A stretch of DNA of 64,000 nt from Telmatospirillum siberiense (GTDB taxonomy: Bacteria; Pseudomonadota; Alphaproteobacteria; Rhodospirillales; Magnetospirillaceae). A program made the translations under genes and the position numbers. The stretch spans positions 62,001 through 126,000 of the forward strand of contig NZ_PIUM01000009.1 of NCBI RefSeq assembly GCF_002845745.1. The letters are read 5' to 3'. Every line of letters starts with the position of its first letter. Position 1 is the first letter of the stretch. The notes below the pieces were generated by a model that was given only the letters and a program-made list of their open reading frames with translations, was not told the origin of the DNA and did no database searches. Positions 1 through 11,016 of the stretch are shown here, piece after piece.

Positions 1-457
1 CGCGTCAACGCTGGTGGCAGGGATTGCTGGGGCTGCCGGCCCAGCGGCGCGAGGAAGCCGCGCTGGCCGAGCGCACCCACGAAGTATTGCGCCGCCTCGA
101 CCTCGACGGAGCAGCCGACGAGATGGCGGTATCGCTGCCCTACGGCCTGCAGCGACGGGTCGAGATGGCGCGCGCCCTGGTCGTCCAGCCCAAGCTCGTC
201 ATTCTCGATGAGCCGGCGGCCGGATTGAACGACGCCGAATCGGCCGAACTCAGCCAAACCATTTTTGCCATCCGCGATTCGGGCGTGACGGTGCTGCTTG
301 TCGAACATGACATGAATGTCGTCATGAACGTGACCGACCACATCGTGGTGATCAATTTCGGCCGCAAGATCGCCGAAGGCAACGCGGCCGCGGTGCGCGA
401 CGATCCGGCGGTGATCGAAGCCTATCTCGGGCGTGACGACGACGAGGAACCGGTCGC

Positions 458-461
<4 letters not shown>
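1..461 (+). CDS. livG: Branched-chain amino acid ABC transporter ATP-binding protein LivG, 3' part
   Basis: The reading frame is open from the left edge, so only the C-terminal ~150 residues of a ~250-residue ATPase are present. What remains shows the Walker B region (VILDEPAAGLN), the switch histidine (LLVEHDMNVVM) and the LivG-type C-terminal tail (VIEAYLG). The signature region is degenerate (SLPYGLQRRVEMARAL). LivG and LivF are the two cytoplasmic ATPases powering the LivHM permease for branched-chain amino acids or related amides; the permease and binding-protein genes would lie to the left of this window. The stop codon overlaps the start of livF by four bases (ATGA), which indicates translational coupling. 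Substrate specificity cannot be told from the ATPases; urea or short-chain amide systems use similar ones. Confidence 0.9.
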
Positions 462-1174
<713 letters not shown>

Positions 1175-1649
1175 TCGGCGGATCTTCGCCCTGCGCCGGC
1201 GTTTGAGGCTTTTTAAATTTCGTCGTCCTATCAGAGCATTGCCAGCCTTGGATAAAACAGTAGCGGCCGGGCGAGGGGGGCCTAGCGTCCGCGCGACATA
1301 AAGACGTGTTTGTTTCTGCACACTTTTTCCGCGCTCGACGCGCGTAAGTCCCCCTCACCCCACTCGCTTGCGCTCGCCCCCTCTCCCGCAAAGCGGCCGA
1401 GAGGAGATCCTTGCGCCTGCGGGCGTCCCCGACGATGCAAAAAAATCATTATTCTGCGGGCCTTGAGAAATAATTTTTGGAAAAATTATGAATCATGATC
1501 GCCTGTGTAAAATCACACTATCGGATAATTCGAATCTCTGAACATTTTTCATTATAAATTGTCTTATGGCAAAAGGGTATGGCGACTCGCCGCATGAGAT
1601 AACAATTCCTTACCCATAAGTGTTATACTAAAAAAAGACGCCGTGAATT
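1175..1649. other. Intergenic region with a C-rich repeat and the presumed ndvB promoter
   Basis: No convincing gene is seen in these 475 bases. A pyrimidine-rich block beginning at 1351 (CCCCTCACCCCACTCGCTTG) runs into a hairpin at 1380-1404 (CCTCTC and CCGC arms pairing with GCGG and GAGAGG). It resembles a second block near 58.7 kb and looks like a dispersed intergenic repeat. From about 1440 the sequence becomes strongly AT-rich. CTTATGG at 1563-1569 is complementary to CCATAAG at 1614-1620, and a TATACT at 1624-1629 could be a -10 box for the following gene. Confidence 0.5.
1380..1404. repeat. Intergenic palindromic repeat (CCCTCACCC/CTCTCCC type)
   Basis: The arms CCTCTC-CCGC and GCGG-GAGAGG form a stem-loop directly after the block starting CCCCTCACCCCACTCG at 1351. 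A related block lies at 58686-58735, on the reverse strand, with the same order of a CCCCTCATCCCA-like run followed by a CTCTCCC-type hairpin. Such blocks are common dispersed intergenic repeats in alphaproteobacteria; only two copies are visible here. Confidence 0.4.
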
Positions 1650-4600
1650 TTGGTGGGATTCCGTCCCTCCGAAGGCCGTCCCCCCTTGCGCTTGGCGGTC
1701 CCAGCGCGGCATGGAAAGGTTCCCTTGAGACACCTCATCACTCGCGCCTTCGGGCGCGTGCCGTCGCCGTCGCCCTGGGACAACCAAGAGCCCCTTCGCG
1801 AAGAGTTGTTCGGTATCGAGCGCCTTGAAGATCATGCGCGCAGCCTGGCGGCCGCCCAGACCGTCATGGATAAGCCGGTTCGCGGCCTTCCCCTGGCCGG
1901 CCGGCTCGCCGACAACGCGGCCGTCATTCTCGCGGCCCATCGCGCCATCGGCAAGGCGGCCGAGGAGGAGGGGGCGACCACTCCGGCCGCGGAATGGCTG
2001 ATCGACAATTATTATCTCGTCGAGCGGCAGATCCACGACATCCAGTCCAATCTTCCGTCCCGCTATTACCGGCAGTTGCCTAAGCTTGCCGCCGGGCCGC
2101 TTGCCGGGTATCCGCGCGTCTTCGGCGTGGCCTGGGCCTTTGTCTGCCACACGGACAGCCGCTTCGATTCCGAGATGCTGTATCGCTATGTCAGGGCCTA
2201 TCAGGAGGTTCAGCCGCTGACCATCGGCGAGTTGTGGGCGCTGGCGATCACCTTGCGGATTGTCCTCGTCGAGAACTTGCGGCGCCTTGCCGGGGGGATC
2301 ATGAGCAGACTCGTCGCCCGGCAGGAGGCGGACGTTCTGGCCGACCGCCTGCTGGGCGTCGGAGGGAGGGCCGCCGAGCCGGTGTCGGTGGTTCTCAAGG
2401 ATCACGAAAAGGTTCCCCTGGCTTCCACCTTTTCGGTGCAGCTCGTCTACCGGCTGCGCGATCAGGATCCCCGGGTCACTCCGGCGCTGAACTGGCTCGA
2501 CCAGCGTCTGGTCGCGCAGGGCATGACAACCGACGCGCTGGTGCATGACGAGCATCAGAGGCAAGGCGCCGCCACCGTCAGCATCCGCAACATCATCACC
2601 AGCATGCGCTTGATTTCCGACGTCGATTGGACCGAGCTGGTCGAGCGCATCAGCCTGGTCGACGATGTGCTTGCCGCCGGTAGCGACTTTTTGGAGATGG
2701 ATTTTCCGACGCGCAACCTCTATCGCAATGCGATCGAGGATTTGGCGCGAGGAGCCGGACGGACGGAAATCGACATCGCGCGGAGCGCCGTTCTGACTGC
2801 GCGCGAAGCGGACCCGGCGGACCTCGCCGACGGCCGCAGGGGCGAGGCCGGTTACTATCTTTTCTCCGGAGGGCGGCGCTCCTTCGAGGGGAAGATCGGC
2901 TATCGACCGCCATTGCGCCGCTGGCCCCGGCGGCTGAACCGTTTCGGCATCGGTGGTTATGCGGCGGCCATCGCTATTGTCAGTGCGGCTCTCCTCGCCT
3001 TTCCCCTGCTTGTCCTGACCGCGACCGGGCTCGGCGGCCTCTGGGTCGGTCTGCTGGGCATCCTCGGGGCGATTCCCGCCATCGACGTGGCGGTCGCGCT
3101 GGTAAACCGTGGGGCCGTCTGGACGTTCGGCGCGGCACGTCTGCCCGCCCTGGAATTGCGCGACGGCATCCCCTCCCATCTTCGCACGATGGTCGCCGTG
3201 CCGACGCTTCTGACCTCGCTGGAAACGATCGAGGAGCAGATCGAACGACTTGAAGTCCATTATCTGGCGAGTCCGGAAGGCGATCTTCTGTTCACCTTGC
3301 TTTCCGACTGGGGCGATGCGGACACCGAAACGGTCGATGGGGACGCGGAACTTCTCGCCGCGGCCGCGGCCGGCATCGCGCGCCTCAATCATCGCCACGG
3401 TCCCGCTCCGGGTGGCGTGCGTTTTCTGTTGCTGCATCGCCGGAGGGTCCGGAATGACGGCGAGGGGCGGTGGCTCGGCTGGGAACGCAAACGCGGCAAG
3501 CTGCACGAGTTGAATCGGCTGTTGCGCGGCGCCACCGATACCACATTCATCGATATCGATGGCCTGCCGCCGAGCGTCTCCGCGGATGTTCGCTATGTGG
3601 TCACCCTCGACGCCGACACCAGGCTGCCGCGCGACGCGGTGCGCCGGCTGATCGGCAAGATGGCGCACCCGCTCAACCGCCCGCGCTTCGATGCCGTGGC
3701 GGGCCGGGTCGTGGAAGGTCATGCGGTGATACAGCCGCGGGTGACGCCGTCCTTGCCCGTCGGCCGGGAAGGGTCGTTGTTCCAGCGCACCTTTTCGTCG
3801 ATGAGTGGCATCGATCCCTATGCCGCCGCCGTCTCCGACGTCTACCAGGACATGTTCGGCGAAGGCTCTTATGCGGGCAAGGGCATCTACGACGTGGATG
3901 CGTTCGAAGCCGCTCTCGACGGCCGGGTGCCGGACTCGACGCTTCTCAGTCACGATTTGTTCGAGGGCGTTTTCGCCCGTGCCGGTTTGGCTTCCGACAT
4001 CGAGGTTGTCGAGGAGTTTCCCGCCCGCTACGACGTCGCCGCCTTGCGGAGCCATCGCTGGGTCCGTGGCGACTGGCAGCTTCTGCCCTGGATCTTCGGA
4101 CGCGGACCGTCCTCTGCGCGTATTCGGAGCGCCATCCCGGTAATCGGCCGTTGGAAAATGATCGACAATCTGCGGCGCAGCCTTTCGGCGCCGGCGGCCA
4201 TCCTCGCCCTGCTGGGCGGATGGGCGTTGCCGTTCGACGCGGCGCTGGTCTGGACCATTTTCATATTGGCGTCGATTTTGCTGCCGACGTTGATTCCGGT
4301 GATCGGGGCGATCCTGCCGCGTCACCGCGGCATTTCCCTCGACAGCCACCTGCGCGCCCTCGGGGGAGATCTCCATCTCGCCATGAGGCTGTCGGTTCTG
4401 GAAATCTCATTCCTCGCTTATCAGGCGTATCTGATGAGCGACGCGATCGGGCGAACCCTTTTTCGGCTGATGATCACCCGCCGGCATCTGCTCGAATGGG
4501 TCAGCGCGGCGCAGGCGACGATCGGTCCCCGGCTTCGTCTTTTCGGCTTCTACCGCCGGATGAGCGGAGCGCTGCTGATCGGCTGTCTGGCGCTGGTCAT

Positions 4601-7600
4601 AGCCGGGCTTTCCGGGCAGGGGACATGGCCCCTCGCGGCGGTCTGCGCGGCGCTTTGGATTGCCTCGCCGGCCATCGCCCGCTGGGTCAGTCTGTCCCCC
4701 CCCATCGCCAGCGGTCTGTCGGTGAGCGTTCCCGACGCGCGCACCCTGCGGCTGATCGCCCGCAGGACCTGGCGTTTCTTCGAGACCTTCGTGACGCCGG
4801 ACGATCATATGCTGCCGCCCGACAACTTCCAGGAAACTCCGTGGCCGGTCCTGGCCCACCGCACGTCGCCGACCAATATCGGACTTTATCTTTTATCGGG
4901 GGCGACGGCCCGCGACTTCGGGTGGATGGGAACCGCGGAAGCGACCGGGTTGCTGGCGGAAACCCTTGAGACCATGGCCGGTCTCGTGCGTTTCGATGGT
5001 CATTTCTACAATTGGTACGACACCCGGGACCTGCGGTCTCTGGACCCGCCTTACATCTCTTCGGTCGACAGCGGTAACCTGGCGGGCCATCTGATCGCGC
5101 TCGCCAACGCGTTTCGGGAATGGCAGGGCCATCCCCTCGCCGACGCCAGGCGGTTGGCCGGCGTCGGCGACGCGCTCGATCTCGTCGGTGAGGAGGCTGC
5201 GCGGTTGGATGACGGCCGGCGCATGCAGACGGTCACCTGGCCGCAATTCAAACATGCGCTGGCCGAACTGGGCGCCGATGTCGCACGGCATCCCTTGGAT
5301 GGGGAAACCATCGGCGAACGGTTCGCCGGACTGGCCGTTCAGGCCTCGATTCTGGCGGATATCGCCCGGGTTCTGGCCAGCGAGCGGGGTGACGACAGTG
5401 GCCAGGACATGCTGTTCTGGGCGGAGGCGACCCTGCGGACGATCGAAAGCCATCAACGAGATCTCGGTCAGTCCGACGCCGCGTTGATGGCCTTGCGGGA
5501 ACGTCTGTCGGCCCTGGAGGAAAATGCCCGGGCCATGGCGCTCGGGATGGATTTCGGCTTTTTGCTCGACGGCGAGCGCAAGCTGTTGTCGATCGGCTAT
5601 GTGGTGACCGAAAACCGGCTCGATCCCAGTTGCTACGATCTGCTGGCCTCCGAGGCCCGGTTGGCCAGTTTCATGGCGATCGCCAAGGGTGACGTGCCCG
5701 CCCGCCATTGGTTCCGCCTGGGCCGGACCGTCACGCCGGTCGCCCATGGCGCGGCGTTGATTTCCTGGTCCGGTTCCATGTTCGAGTATCTGATGCCGTC
5801 GCTCGTCATGCGGGCCCCGGCCGGCAGCCTCATCGAGCAGACCTGCCGGCTGATCGTGCGGCGCCAGATCGATTACGCGGCCTCGCAAGGCATTCCATGG
5901 GGTATTTCGGAATCGGCCTACAACGTTCGCGACCTGGAATTCTCCTACCAATATTCCAGCTTCGGCGTTCCCGGTCTGGGGTTGAAGCGGGGCCTTGGCG
6001 ACAACGCCGTCGTCGCCCCCTACGCGACCGCGCTCGCCACGATGGTCGACCCCTCGGCGGCGGTACGAAACTTCGAAAGGCTGGCCGGCGTCGGCGCGCG
6101 TGGCCGCTATGGTTTTTACGAGGCCATCGACTACACGCCCGGCCGCCTGCCGGATGGCGAAGGCGCGGCCATCGTCTGCGCCTATATGGCTCATCATCAG
6201 GGCATGTCGATCGTCGCCATCGCCGATGCGCTGCTCGATGGTCTGATGCGGGCGCGATTCCATGGCGAACCCATGGTCCAGGCGACGGAATTGCTTCTTC
6301 AGGAGAGGACGCCGCGCGACGTCGCGGTGGCCCGTCCCCTGGTGGCCGAACCGAAGGCTTCGACCAGGGTTCTGGAAACAGAGCCGTTCGACGGTCGGCG
6401 ACTGGATAGCCCGCAGGGCGCCACTCCCGCCACCCATCTGCTCTCGAACGGGCAATATGCGGTGATGCTGACGGCCGCCGGATCGGGCTACAGCCGGTGG
6501 GGCGATTTTTCGGTGACGCGCTGGCGCGAGGATCCCACCTGCGACGACTGGGGGTCCTATATCTATCTGCGGGACGTGGTCGACGGCACCGTGTGGTCGG
6601 CCGGTTTTCAGCCCTGCGGGGTCGAGCCCGACGCCTATGACGTCCTGTTCAAGGAGGACCGGGCCGAGTTCACCCGCCGTGACGGGACCCTGACGACCAC
6701 CCTGGACGTGCTCGTCTCGGGGGAATACGCGGCTGAAGTCCGTCGCGTCTCGATCTCGAATTCCGGGTACCGGACGCGTGAGATCGAGGTCACGTCCTAT
6801 GCCGAACTGGCGTTGGCGCCTCAGGCGTCGGATACGGCCCATCCGGCCTTTTCAAAGCTGTTCGTCGAGACCGAGTATCTCTCCGAGCTTGGCGTCATCC
6901 TGGCGACGCGGCGACGGCGCGGACCCGACGAGCCGCAAATCTGGGCCGCCCATCTTTCCGTCGTCGACGGCGAGGCGGTCGGCAAGCCGCAGGTCGAAAC
7001 CGACCGGGCCCGGTTTCTCGGCCGAGGCTGTGGCGTTCGGACGCCGATCGCGATGATCGATGGGCGCCCCCTGTCGAACACGACGGGCACGGTGCTTGAT
7101 CCCGTCTTCGCGATGCGCCGGCGTCTGCGCATCGCACCCGGCACGACGGTGCGCGTCGCCTTCTGGACGATGGTCGCGGCGGAGCGGGACGCGGTCCTCG
7201 ATCTTGCCGACAAGCATCGGGAGGTCACCGCCTTCGAGCGGGCGACGACGCTGGCCTGGAGCCAGGCGCAAGTGCAGCTTCGTCACTTGGACATCGATCC
7301 GGGCGAGGCGAGCCTGTTTCAGCGTTTGGCCGGACATCTGCTTTACGCCGCACCGACCTTGCGTCCGTCTTCCGACGCCATCCGGCGCGGCGGCGGCGGC
7401 CAGTCGGATCTCTGGCCACAGGGGATTTCCGGAGATCGGCCGATCGTCCTGCTGCGTATCGATGATGTCGAGGATCTCCCTATCGCGCGGCAACTGCTGA
7501 GGGCTCACGAATATTGGCGCATGAAGCAGTTTTCCGTCGATGTGGTCATCGTCAACGAGCATGCGCCCTCCTACGTTCAGGATCTGCAGAGCGCTTTCGA

Positions 7601-10289
7601 TACCCTGGTCCGGTCGGGCCAGTCACGGCGTCGGATCCATGCCAAGGTCCCGTCGGGACAGGTTTTCATTCTGCGGGCCGATCTGATCTCGGGGGAGATG
7701 CGCGCCCTGCTTTCATCAGTGGCGCGGATCGTCCTCGTCGGTCAGCGCGGACGACTTTCCGATCAGCTCGACAGGGCACCGGAGGCCAAGGCCTCTCCCT
7801 ATCCCGTCACCAATCGGGGGCATGGGGTGGGGGCTCGGATTTCGCCGCCTTTGCTCGATCTTGAGTTTTTCAACGGACTGGGTGGATTTGCCGATAATGG
7901 CCGGGAGTATGTGACGGTGCTCGGCCCCGGCCAATCGACGCCGGCCCCATGGATCAACGTTATCGCGAATCCGCGGTTCGGCTTCCAGGTGGCGACCGAA
8001 GGAAGCGGTTACACCTGGTCGGTCAATAGCCGTGAGAATCAGATAACGCCTTGGTCGAATGATCCGGTGAGCGATCGTTCGGGCGAGGCATTCTATCTGC
8101 GCGACGACGACACCGGCGATCTCTGGAGCCCGACCGCCCTGCCGATCCGTGACGAGTTGGGGAGTTATATCGCCCGCCATGGCCGTGGATACAGCCGATT
8201 CGAACATTCGTCGCATGGGATCGACGCCGACCTTCTCCAGTATGTGGCGCTCGGAGATCCGATCAAGATCTCGCGCCTGACGCTGCACAACCGTTCGGGT
8301 CGGACGCGGCGTCTTTCGGTGACCGCCTATGTGGAATGGGTGCTGGGTCCGTCACGCACCGCGTCGGCGCCGTTCGTGACGACCGAGATCGATCCGAACA
8401 GCGGCGCGATGTTCGCCCGCAATCCGTGGACGCCGTCATTCGGGGCGTCTGTCGCCTTCGTCGACTTGAGAGGGCGGCAGAGCGACTGGACGGGCGATCG
8501 ACGGGAGTTCATCGGGCGCAACGGGACTTTGGCCTGTCCGGCGGCGCTGGTGGGCTCTGGCCCGTTGTCCAATAAGGTGGGGGCCGGCCTCGATCCCTGC
8601 GCCGCCTTGCGGACCACGCTCGAATTGCCGGCCGGCGGTGTCGCCGAGATTGTCTGCTTCCTTGGCGAGGCGTCCTCCGCCGACGATGCGCGGAGCTTGA
8701 TCTCGCGCTACCGCGAGGAGGATCTGCAAGCCGTGCGCTCCGAGGTCAGCCAATACTGGGATGATCTGCTGGGAGCGGTTCAGGTGACGACACCCGACCG
8801 TTCGATGGACATCATGCTGAACGGCTGGTTGCTCTACCAGACGGTGGTTTGCCGGCTATGGGCCCGGTCCGCCTTTTATCAGGCAAGCGGCGCTTATGGC
8901 TTTCGCGATCAGCTCCAGGACGGGATGGCGATCACCTCGGTTTGCCCGGACCTGACGCGCGAGCATCTGCTGCGGGCGGCGGCCCGGCAGTTCGTCGAAG
9001 GCGATGTCCAGCATTGGTGGCTGCCGCATTCCGGCCAAGGCGTGCGCTCGCGCATCTCCGACGACAGGGTTTGGCTCGCCACCGCCGTTGCTCATTATGT
9101 CGATACGATCGGCGATGGGGAGATTCTTGACCAGGATCTGCCGTTCCTCGAAGGCCAAAGGCTGGAGGAGGGGCAGCACGACAGCTTTTTCCTGCCGACC
9201 GTCTCCGAGCGGACGGCCAGCCTGTTCGAGCATTGCGCCAGTGCTCTCGACCATAGTCTGGCCGTCGGCCGTCATGGGGTGCCGTTGATCGGTACCGGTG
9301 ACTGGAACGATGGGATGAATCGTGTCGGGGAAAGGGGCCTGGGAGAAAGCGTGTGGCTGGGCTGGTTCCTTTACGCCGCCCTGACGTCTTTCATTCCGCT
9401 GGCCGAGGCCCGCCACCAGACGGTTCGCGCCGCCCTCTGGCGCGCCCATGCCGGAGCGATCCGGGAGTCCCTGGACCGTGAGGCCTGGGACGGCGAATGG
9501 TACCTGCGCGGCTGGTTCGACGACGGGACGCCTTTGGGGTCTGCGGGCAGCCAGGAGTGCCGCATCGATTCCATCGCCCAGTCCTGGGCGGTGATTTCGG
9601 GGGCCGCCGATCCGGTTCGTGCCGCCGACGCCATGGCGGCGGGCGAGCGACACCTGATCCACCCGGCGGATAAGGTGGCCCTGCTCTTCACGCCGGCCTT
9701 CGACAAGATGCCTCTCGATCCCGGCTACATCAAGGGCTACCCCCCCGGTATCCGTGAGAACGGGGGGCAATACACGCACGCCGCCTTATGGTCGGTGATG
9801 GCCTTCGCGGCGCTCGGCGAGGGCGATAAGGCTTCCGCGTTGTTCTCGCTTCTCAATCCCATCAACCACGCCCGCACGCGGGCGGACGTGCATCGTTACA
9901 AGGTGGAGCCTTTTGTCGTCGTCGCCGATGTCTATGCGACCCCACCCCATATCGGGCGCGGCGGTTGGACCTGGTACACGGGGTCGGCGGGGTGGATGCA
10001 ACGGGCGGGGATCGAGAGCATTCTCGGGCTAAGTCTGCATGGCGATGGCATTCGACTCGATCCTTGCATCCCGAAAGGGTGGCCGAGCTTCGAGATAACC
10101 TTCCGGCATCGTTCCGCCAGATACGAGATCCGGGTCGAGAATCCCGACAGAGTGGCCAAGGGCGTTGTTTCGGCCCTGTTCGATGGGGCTGAAATCTTGG
10201 CACGGCCATTGTGCCTGCCGTTGCTGGACGACGGCGTCACCCATCATGTCGATGTGAAGCTTGGTGTCCCGGTTGGACCCTCGGTATGA
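1650..10289 (+). CDS. ndvB: Cyclic beta-1,2-glucan synthase (NdvB/ChvB type)
   Basis: This 2879-residue protein matches the NdvB/ChvB length (about 2800) and domain order. The N-terminal ~420 residues form the glucan-chain domain (NYYLVERQIHDIQ, RNLYRNAIEDLA). Membrane segments follow near residues 435-500, then the GT84 glycosyltransferase with DADTR near residue 654 and RSHRWVRGDW near 800. More membrane segments occupy about 845-1030. The C-terminal half is GH94-like, with HHQGMS near 1515 and GTGDWNDGMN near 2550, the catalytic aspartate region. It polymerises UDP-glucose into beta-1,2-glucan at the inner membrane, trims and cyclises it; cyclic glucans act in osmoadaptation and host interaction. 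The start is uncertain: TTG at 1650 or GTG at 1653, with no good ribosome binding site. It stands alone with no ndvA in view. Confidence 0.93.
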   Translation: MVGFRPSEGRPPLRLAVPARHGKVPLRHLITRAFGRVPSPSPWDNQEPLREELFGIERLEDHARSLAAAQTVMDKPVRGLPLAGRLADNAAVILAAHRAIGKAAEEEGATTPAAEWLIDNYYLVERQIHDIQSNLPSRYYRQLPKLAAGPLAGYPRVFGVAWAFVCHTDSRFDSEMLYRYVRAYQEVQPLTIGELWALAITLRIVLVENLRRLAGGIMSRLVARQEADVLADRLLGVGGRAAEPVSVVLKDHEKVPLASTFSVQLVYRLRDQDPRVTPALNWLDQRLVAQGMTTDALVHDEHQRQGAATVSIRNIITSMRLISDVDWTELVERISLVDDVLAAGSDFLEMDFPTRNLYRNAIEDLARGAGRTEIDIARSAVLTAREADPADLADGRRGEAGYYLFSGGRRSFEGKIGYRPPLRRWPRRLNRFGIGGYAAAIAIVSAALLAFPLLVLTATGLGGLWVGLLGILGAIPAIDVAVALVNRGAVWTFGAARLPALELRDGIPSHLRTMVAVPTLLTSLETIEEQIERLEVHYLASPEGDLLFTLLSDWGDADTETVDGDAELLAAAAAGIARLNHRHGPAPGGVRFLLLHRRRVRNDGEGRWLGWERKRGKLHELNRLLRGATDTTFIDIDGLPPSVSADVRYVVTLDADTRLPRDAVRRLIGKMAHPLNRPRFDAVAGRVVEGHAVIQPRVTPSLPVGREGSLFQRTFSSMSGIDPYAAAVSDVYQDMFGEGSYAGKGIYDVDAFEAALDGRVPDSTLLSHDLFEGVFARAGLASDIEVVEEFPARYDVAALRSHRWVRGDWQLLPWIFGRGPSSARIRSAIPVIGRWKMIDNLRRSLSAPAAILALLGGWALPFDAALVWTIFILASILLPTLIPVIGAILPRHRGISLDSHLRALGGDLHLAMRLSVLEISFLAYQAYLMSDAIGRTLFRLMITRRHLLEWVSAAQATIGPRLRLFGFYRRMSGALLIGCLALVIAGLSGQGTWPLAAVCAALWIASPAIARWVSLSPPIASGLSVSVPDARTLRLIARRTWRFFETFVTPDDHMLPPDNFQETPWPVLAHRTSPTNIGLYLLSGATARDFGWMGTAEATGLLAETLETMAGLVRFDGHFYNWYDTRDLRSLDPPYISSVDSGNLAGHLIALANAFREWQGHPLADARRLAGVGDALDLVGEEAARLDDGRRMQTVTWPQFKHALAELGADVARHPLDGETIGERFAGLAVQASILADIARVLASERGDDSGQDMLFWAEATLRTIESHQRDLGQSDAALMALRERLSALEENARAMALGMDFGFLLDGERKLLSIGYVVTENRLDPSCYDLLASEARLASFMAIAKGDVPARHWFRLGRTVTPVAHGAALISWSGSMFEYLMPSLVMRAPAGSLIEQTCRLIVRRQIDYAASQGIPWGISESAYNVRDLEFSYQYSSFGVPGLGLKRGLGDNAVVAPYATALATMVDPSAAVRNFERLAGVGARGRYGFYEAIDYTPGRLPDGEGAAIVCAYMAHHQGMSIVAIADALLDGLMRARFHGEPMVQATELLLQERTPRDVAVARPLVAEPKASTRVLETEPFDGRRLDSPQGATPATHLLSNGQYAVMLTAAGSGYSRWGDFSVTRWREDPTCDDWGSYIYLRDVVDGTVWSAGFQPCGVEPDAYDVLFKEDRAEFTRRDGTLTTTLDVLVSGEYAAEVRRVSISNSGYRTREIEVTSYAELALAPQASDTAHPAFSKLFVETEYLSELGVILATRRRRGPDEPQIWAAHLSVVDGEAVGKPQVETDRARFLGRGCGVRTPIAMIDGRPLSNTTGTVLDPVFAMRRRLRIAPGTTVRVAFWTMVAAERDAVLDLADKHREVTAFERATTLAWSQAQVQLRHLDIDPGEASLFQRLAGHLLYAAPTLRPSSDAIRRGGGGQSDLWPQGISGDRPIVLLRIDDVEDLPIARQLLRAHEYWRMKQFSVDVVIVNEHAPSYVQDLQSAFDTLVRSGQSRRRIHAKVPSGQVFILRADLISGEMRALLSSVARIVLVGQRGRLSDQLDRAPEAKASPYPVTNRGHGVGARISPPLLDLEFFNGLGGFADNGREYVTVLGPGQSTPAPWINVIANPRFGFQVATEGSGYTWSVNSRENQITPWSNDPVSDRSGEAFYLRDDDTGDLWSPTALPIRDELGSYIARHGRGYSRFEHSSHGIDADLLQYVALGDPIKISRLTLHNRSGRTRRLSVTAYVEWVLGPSRTASAPFVTTEIDPNSGAMFARNPWTPSFGASVAFVDLRGRQSDWTGDRREFIGRNGTLACPAALVGSGPLSNKVGAGLDPCAALRTTLELPAGGVAEIVCFLGEASSADDARSLISRYREEDLQAVRSEVSQYWDDLLGAVQVTTPDRSMDIMLNGWLLYQTVVCRLWARSAFYQASGAYGFRDQLQDGMAITSVCPDLTREHLLRAAARQFVEGDVQHWWLPHSGQGVRSRISDDRVWLATAVAHYVDTIGDGEILDQDLPFLEGQRLEEGQHDSFFLPTVSERTASLFEHCASALDHSLAVGRHGVPLIGTGDWNDGMNRVGERGLGESVWLGWFLYAALTSFIPLAEARHQTVRAALWRAHAGAIRESLDREAWDGEWYLRGWFDDGTPLGSAGSQECRIDSIAQSWAVISGAADPVRAADAMAAGERHLIHPADKVALLFTPAFDKMPLDPGYIKGYPPGIRENGGQYTHAALWSVMAFAALGEGDKASALFSLLNPINHARTRADVHRYKVEPFVVVADVYATPPHIGRGGWTWYTGSAGWMQRAGIESILGLSLHGDGIRLDPCIPKGWPSFEITFRHRSARYEIRVENPDRVAKGVVSALFDGAEILARPLCLPLLDDGVTHHVDVKLGVPVGPSV

Positions 10290-10416
10290 GGAGTGTTGCG
10301 GATAAAATAATAATAATTGTTAAAATAATATTTGGAGGTTTTGTGTATATTATGCGGATGTTCTTGAAAAATGACATATCGATCCCAAATACAAATATCA
10401 TTTCCATAATTTTGTG

Positions 10417-10557
10417 ATGATCATGAAACAGGTTTCGTGCCCGGCTTTGTCGCTGTGGACGTCGGTCAAAGGGTATCTTGTTCCGCCCATCGTGCTTCCC
10501 GTGGTTTTTGTTGTCGGTCTGGTGAGCTGGGTGCTGCTCCGTGGAGCTGCGGGCTGA
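10417..10557 (+). CDS. Small single-pass membrane protein, unknown function
   Basis: A 46-codon frame runs from ATG at 10417 to TGA at 10555-10557. After a short basic and polar N-terminus it encodes one hydrophobic stretch (VLPVVFVVGLVSWVLL, about residues 26-41) ending in Arg-Gly-Ala-Ala-Gly, so a single transmembrane helix with a positively charged tail is expected. An alternative start is the ATG at 10423. No strong Shine-Dalgarno is visible. It lies 33 bases before the next small gene on the same strand, in an AT-rich region. I do not recognise a family; the call rests on the helix and on codon composition like the neighbours. Confidence 0.4.
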   Translation: MIMKQVSCPALSLWTSVKGYLVPPIVLPVVFVVGLVSWVLLRGAAG

Positions 10558-10590
10558 TCGTCATCGAAATTCCGCCATTGGAGAACGCTC

Positions 10591-10920
10591 ATGCCCTTCT
10601 CGCTTTATCCGGGCGCCTCGGCGCCCGACTTCCATAACAACCGGCGGCAGGCCGCCATCGATCATCTGCTGAAAATCGGGGTCAATCCCTTTGAGGCGAC
10701 GTTCGTCATTCCGGAAGCCCGTCACCCCGGGACTTCGTCGGAATTCGAGGACCGCTACATTCATGAAATGCGGACGATGCCGCGGCTTCCCGTCGAGACG
10801 GCATGGGAATTGGCGGATATGAGGGCTCATATCAAGTCTCTCTCGGCCCACATCGCGGCGCAGAGAGGTCTTAGTTTGTCATGTTCGGAAAGCAGAATTG
10901 AGCGCGTAAAAATAAAATAA
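10591..10920 (+). CDS. Hypothetical protein, 109 residues
   Basis: ATG at 10591 is preceded by a well-spaced GGAG (10580-10583). The product is soluble and charged, with no signal peptide or membrane segment. It contains a central stretch NPFEATFVIPEARHPG and a C-terminal amphipathic part rich in Ala, His and Arg. I do not recognise it. It lies between two other small genes of unknown function, downstream of the glucan synthase and separated from it by about 300 AT-rich bases, so a functional link with ndvB is not shown. Confidence 0.55.
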   Translation: MPFSLYPGASAPDFHNNRRQAAIDHLLKIGVNPFEATFVIPEARHPGTSSEFEDRYIHEMRTMPRLPVETAWELADMRAHIKSLSAHIAAQRGLSLSCSESRIERVKIK

Positions 10921-11016
10921 TAATATACTATTATTTTGCTTTGTTTTGTGTGGTGTTTTCGTTGCAAAATAAATGTGCGGTGTAGTGATTCTGTGAATTT
11001 TCAGGGAGTTTTCACG

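Noticed and set aside
1623-4376. Long minus-strand open frame inside ndvB (917 codons)
   Set aside because: It is a shadow of the GC-rich ndvB coding sequence; its translation is rich in Arg, Gln and Pro with no domain, and the plus-strand frame is a clear NdvB.
4893-6842. Second long minus-strand frame inside ndvB (649 codons)
   Set aside because: Same reason: antisense shadow with biased composition and no recognisable motif.
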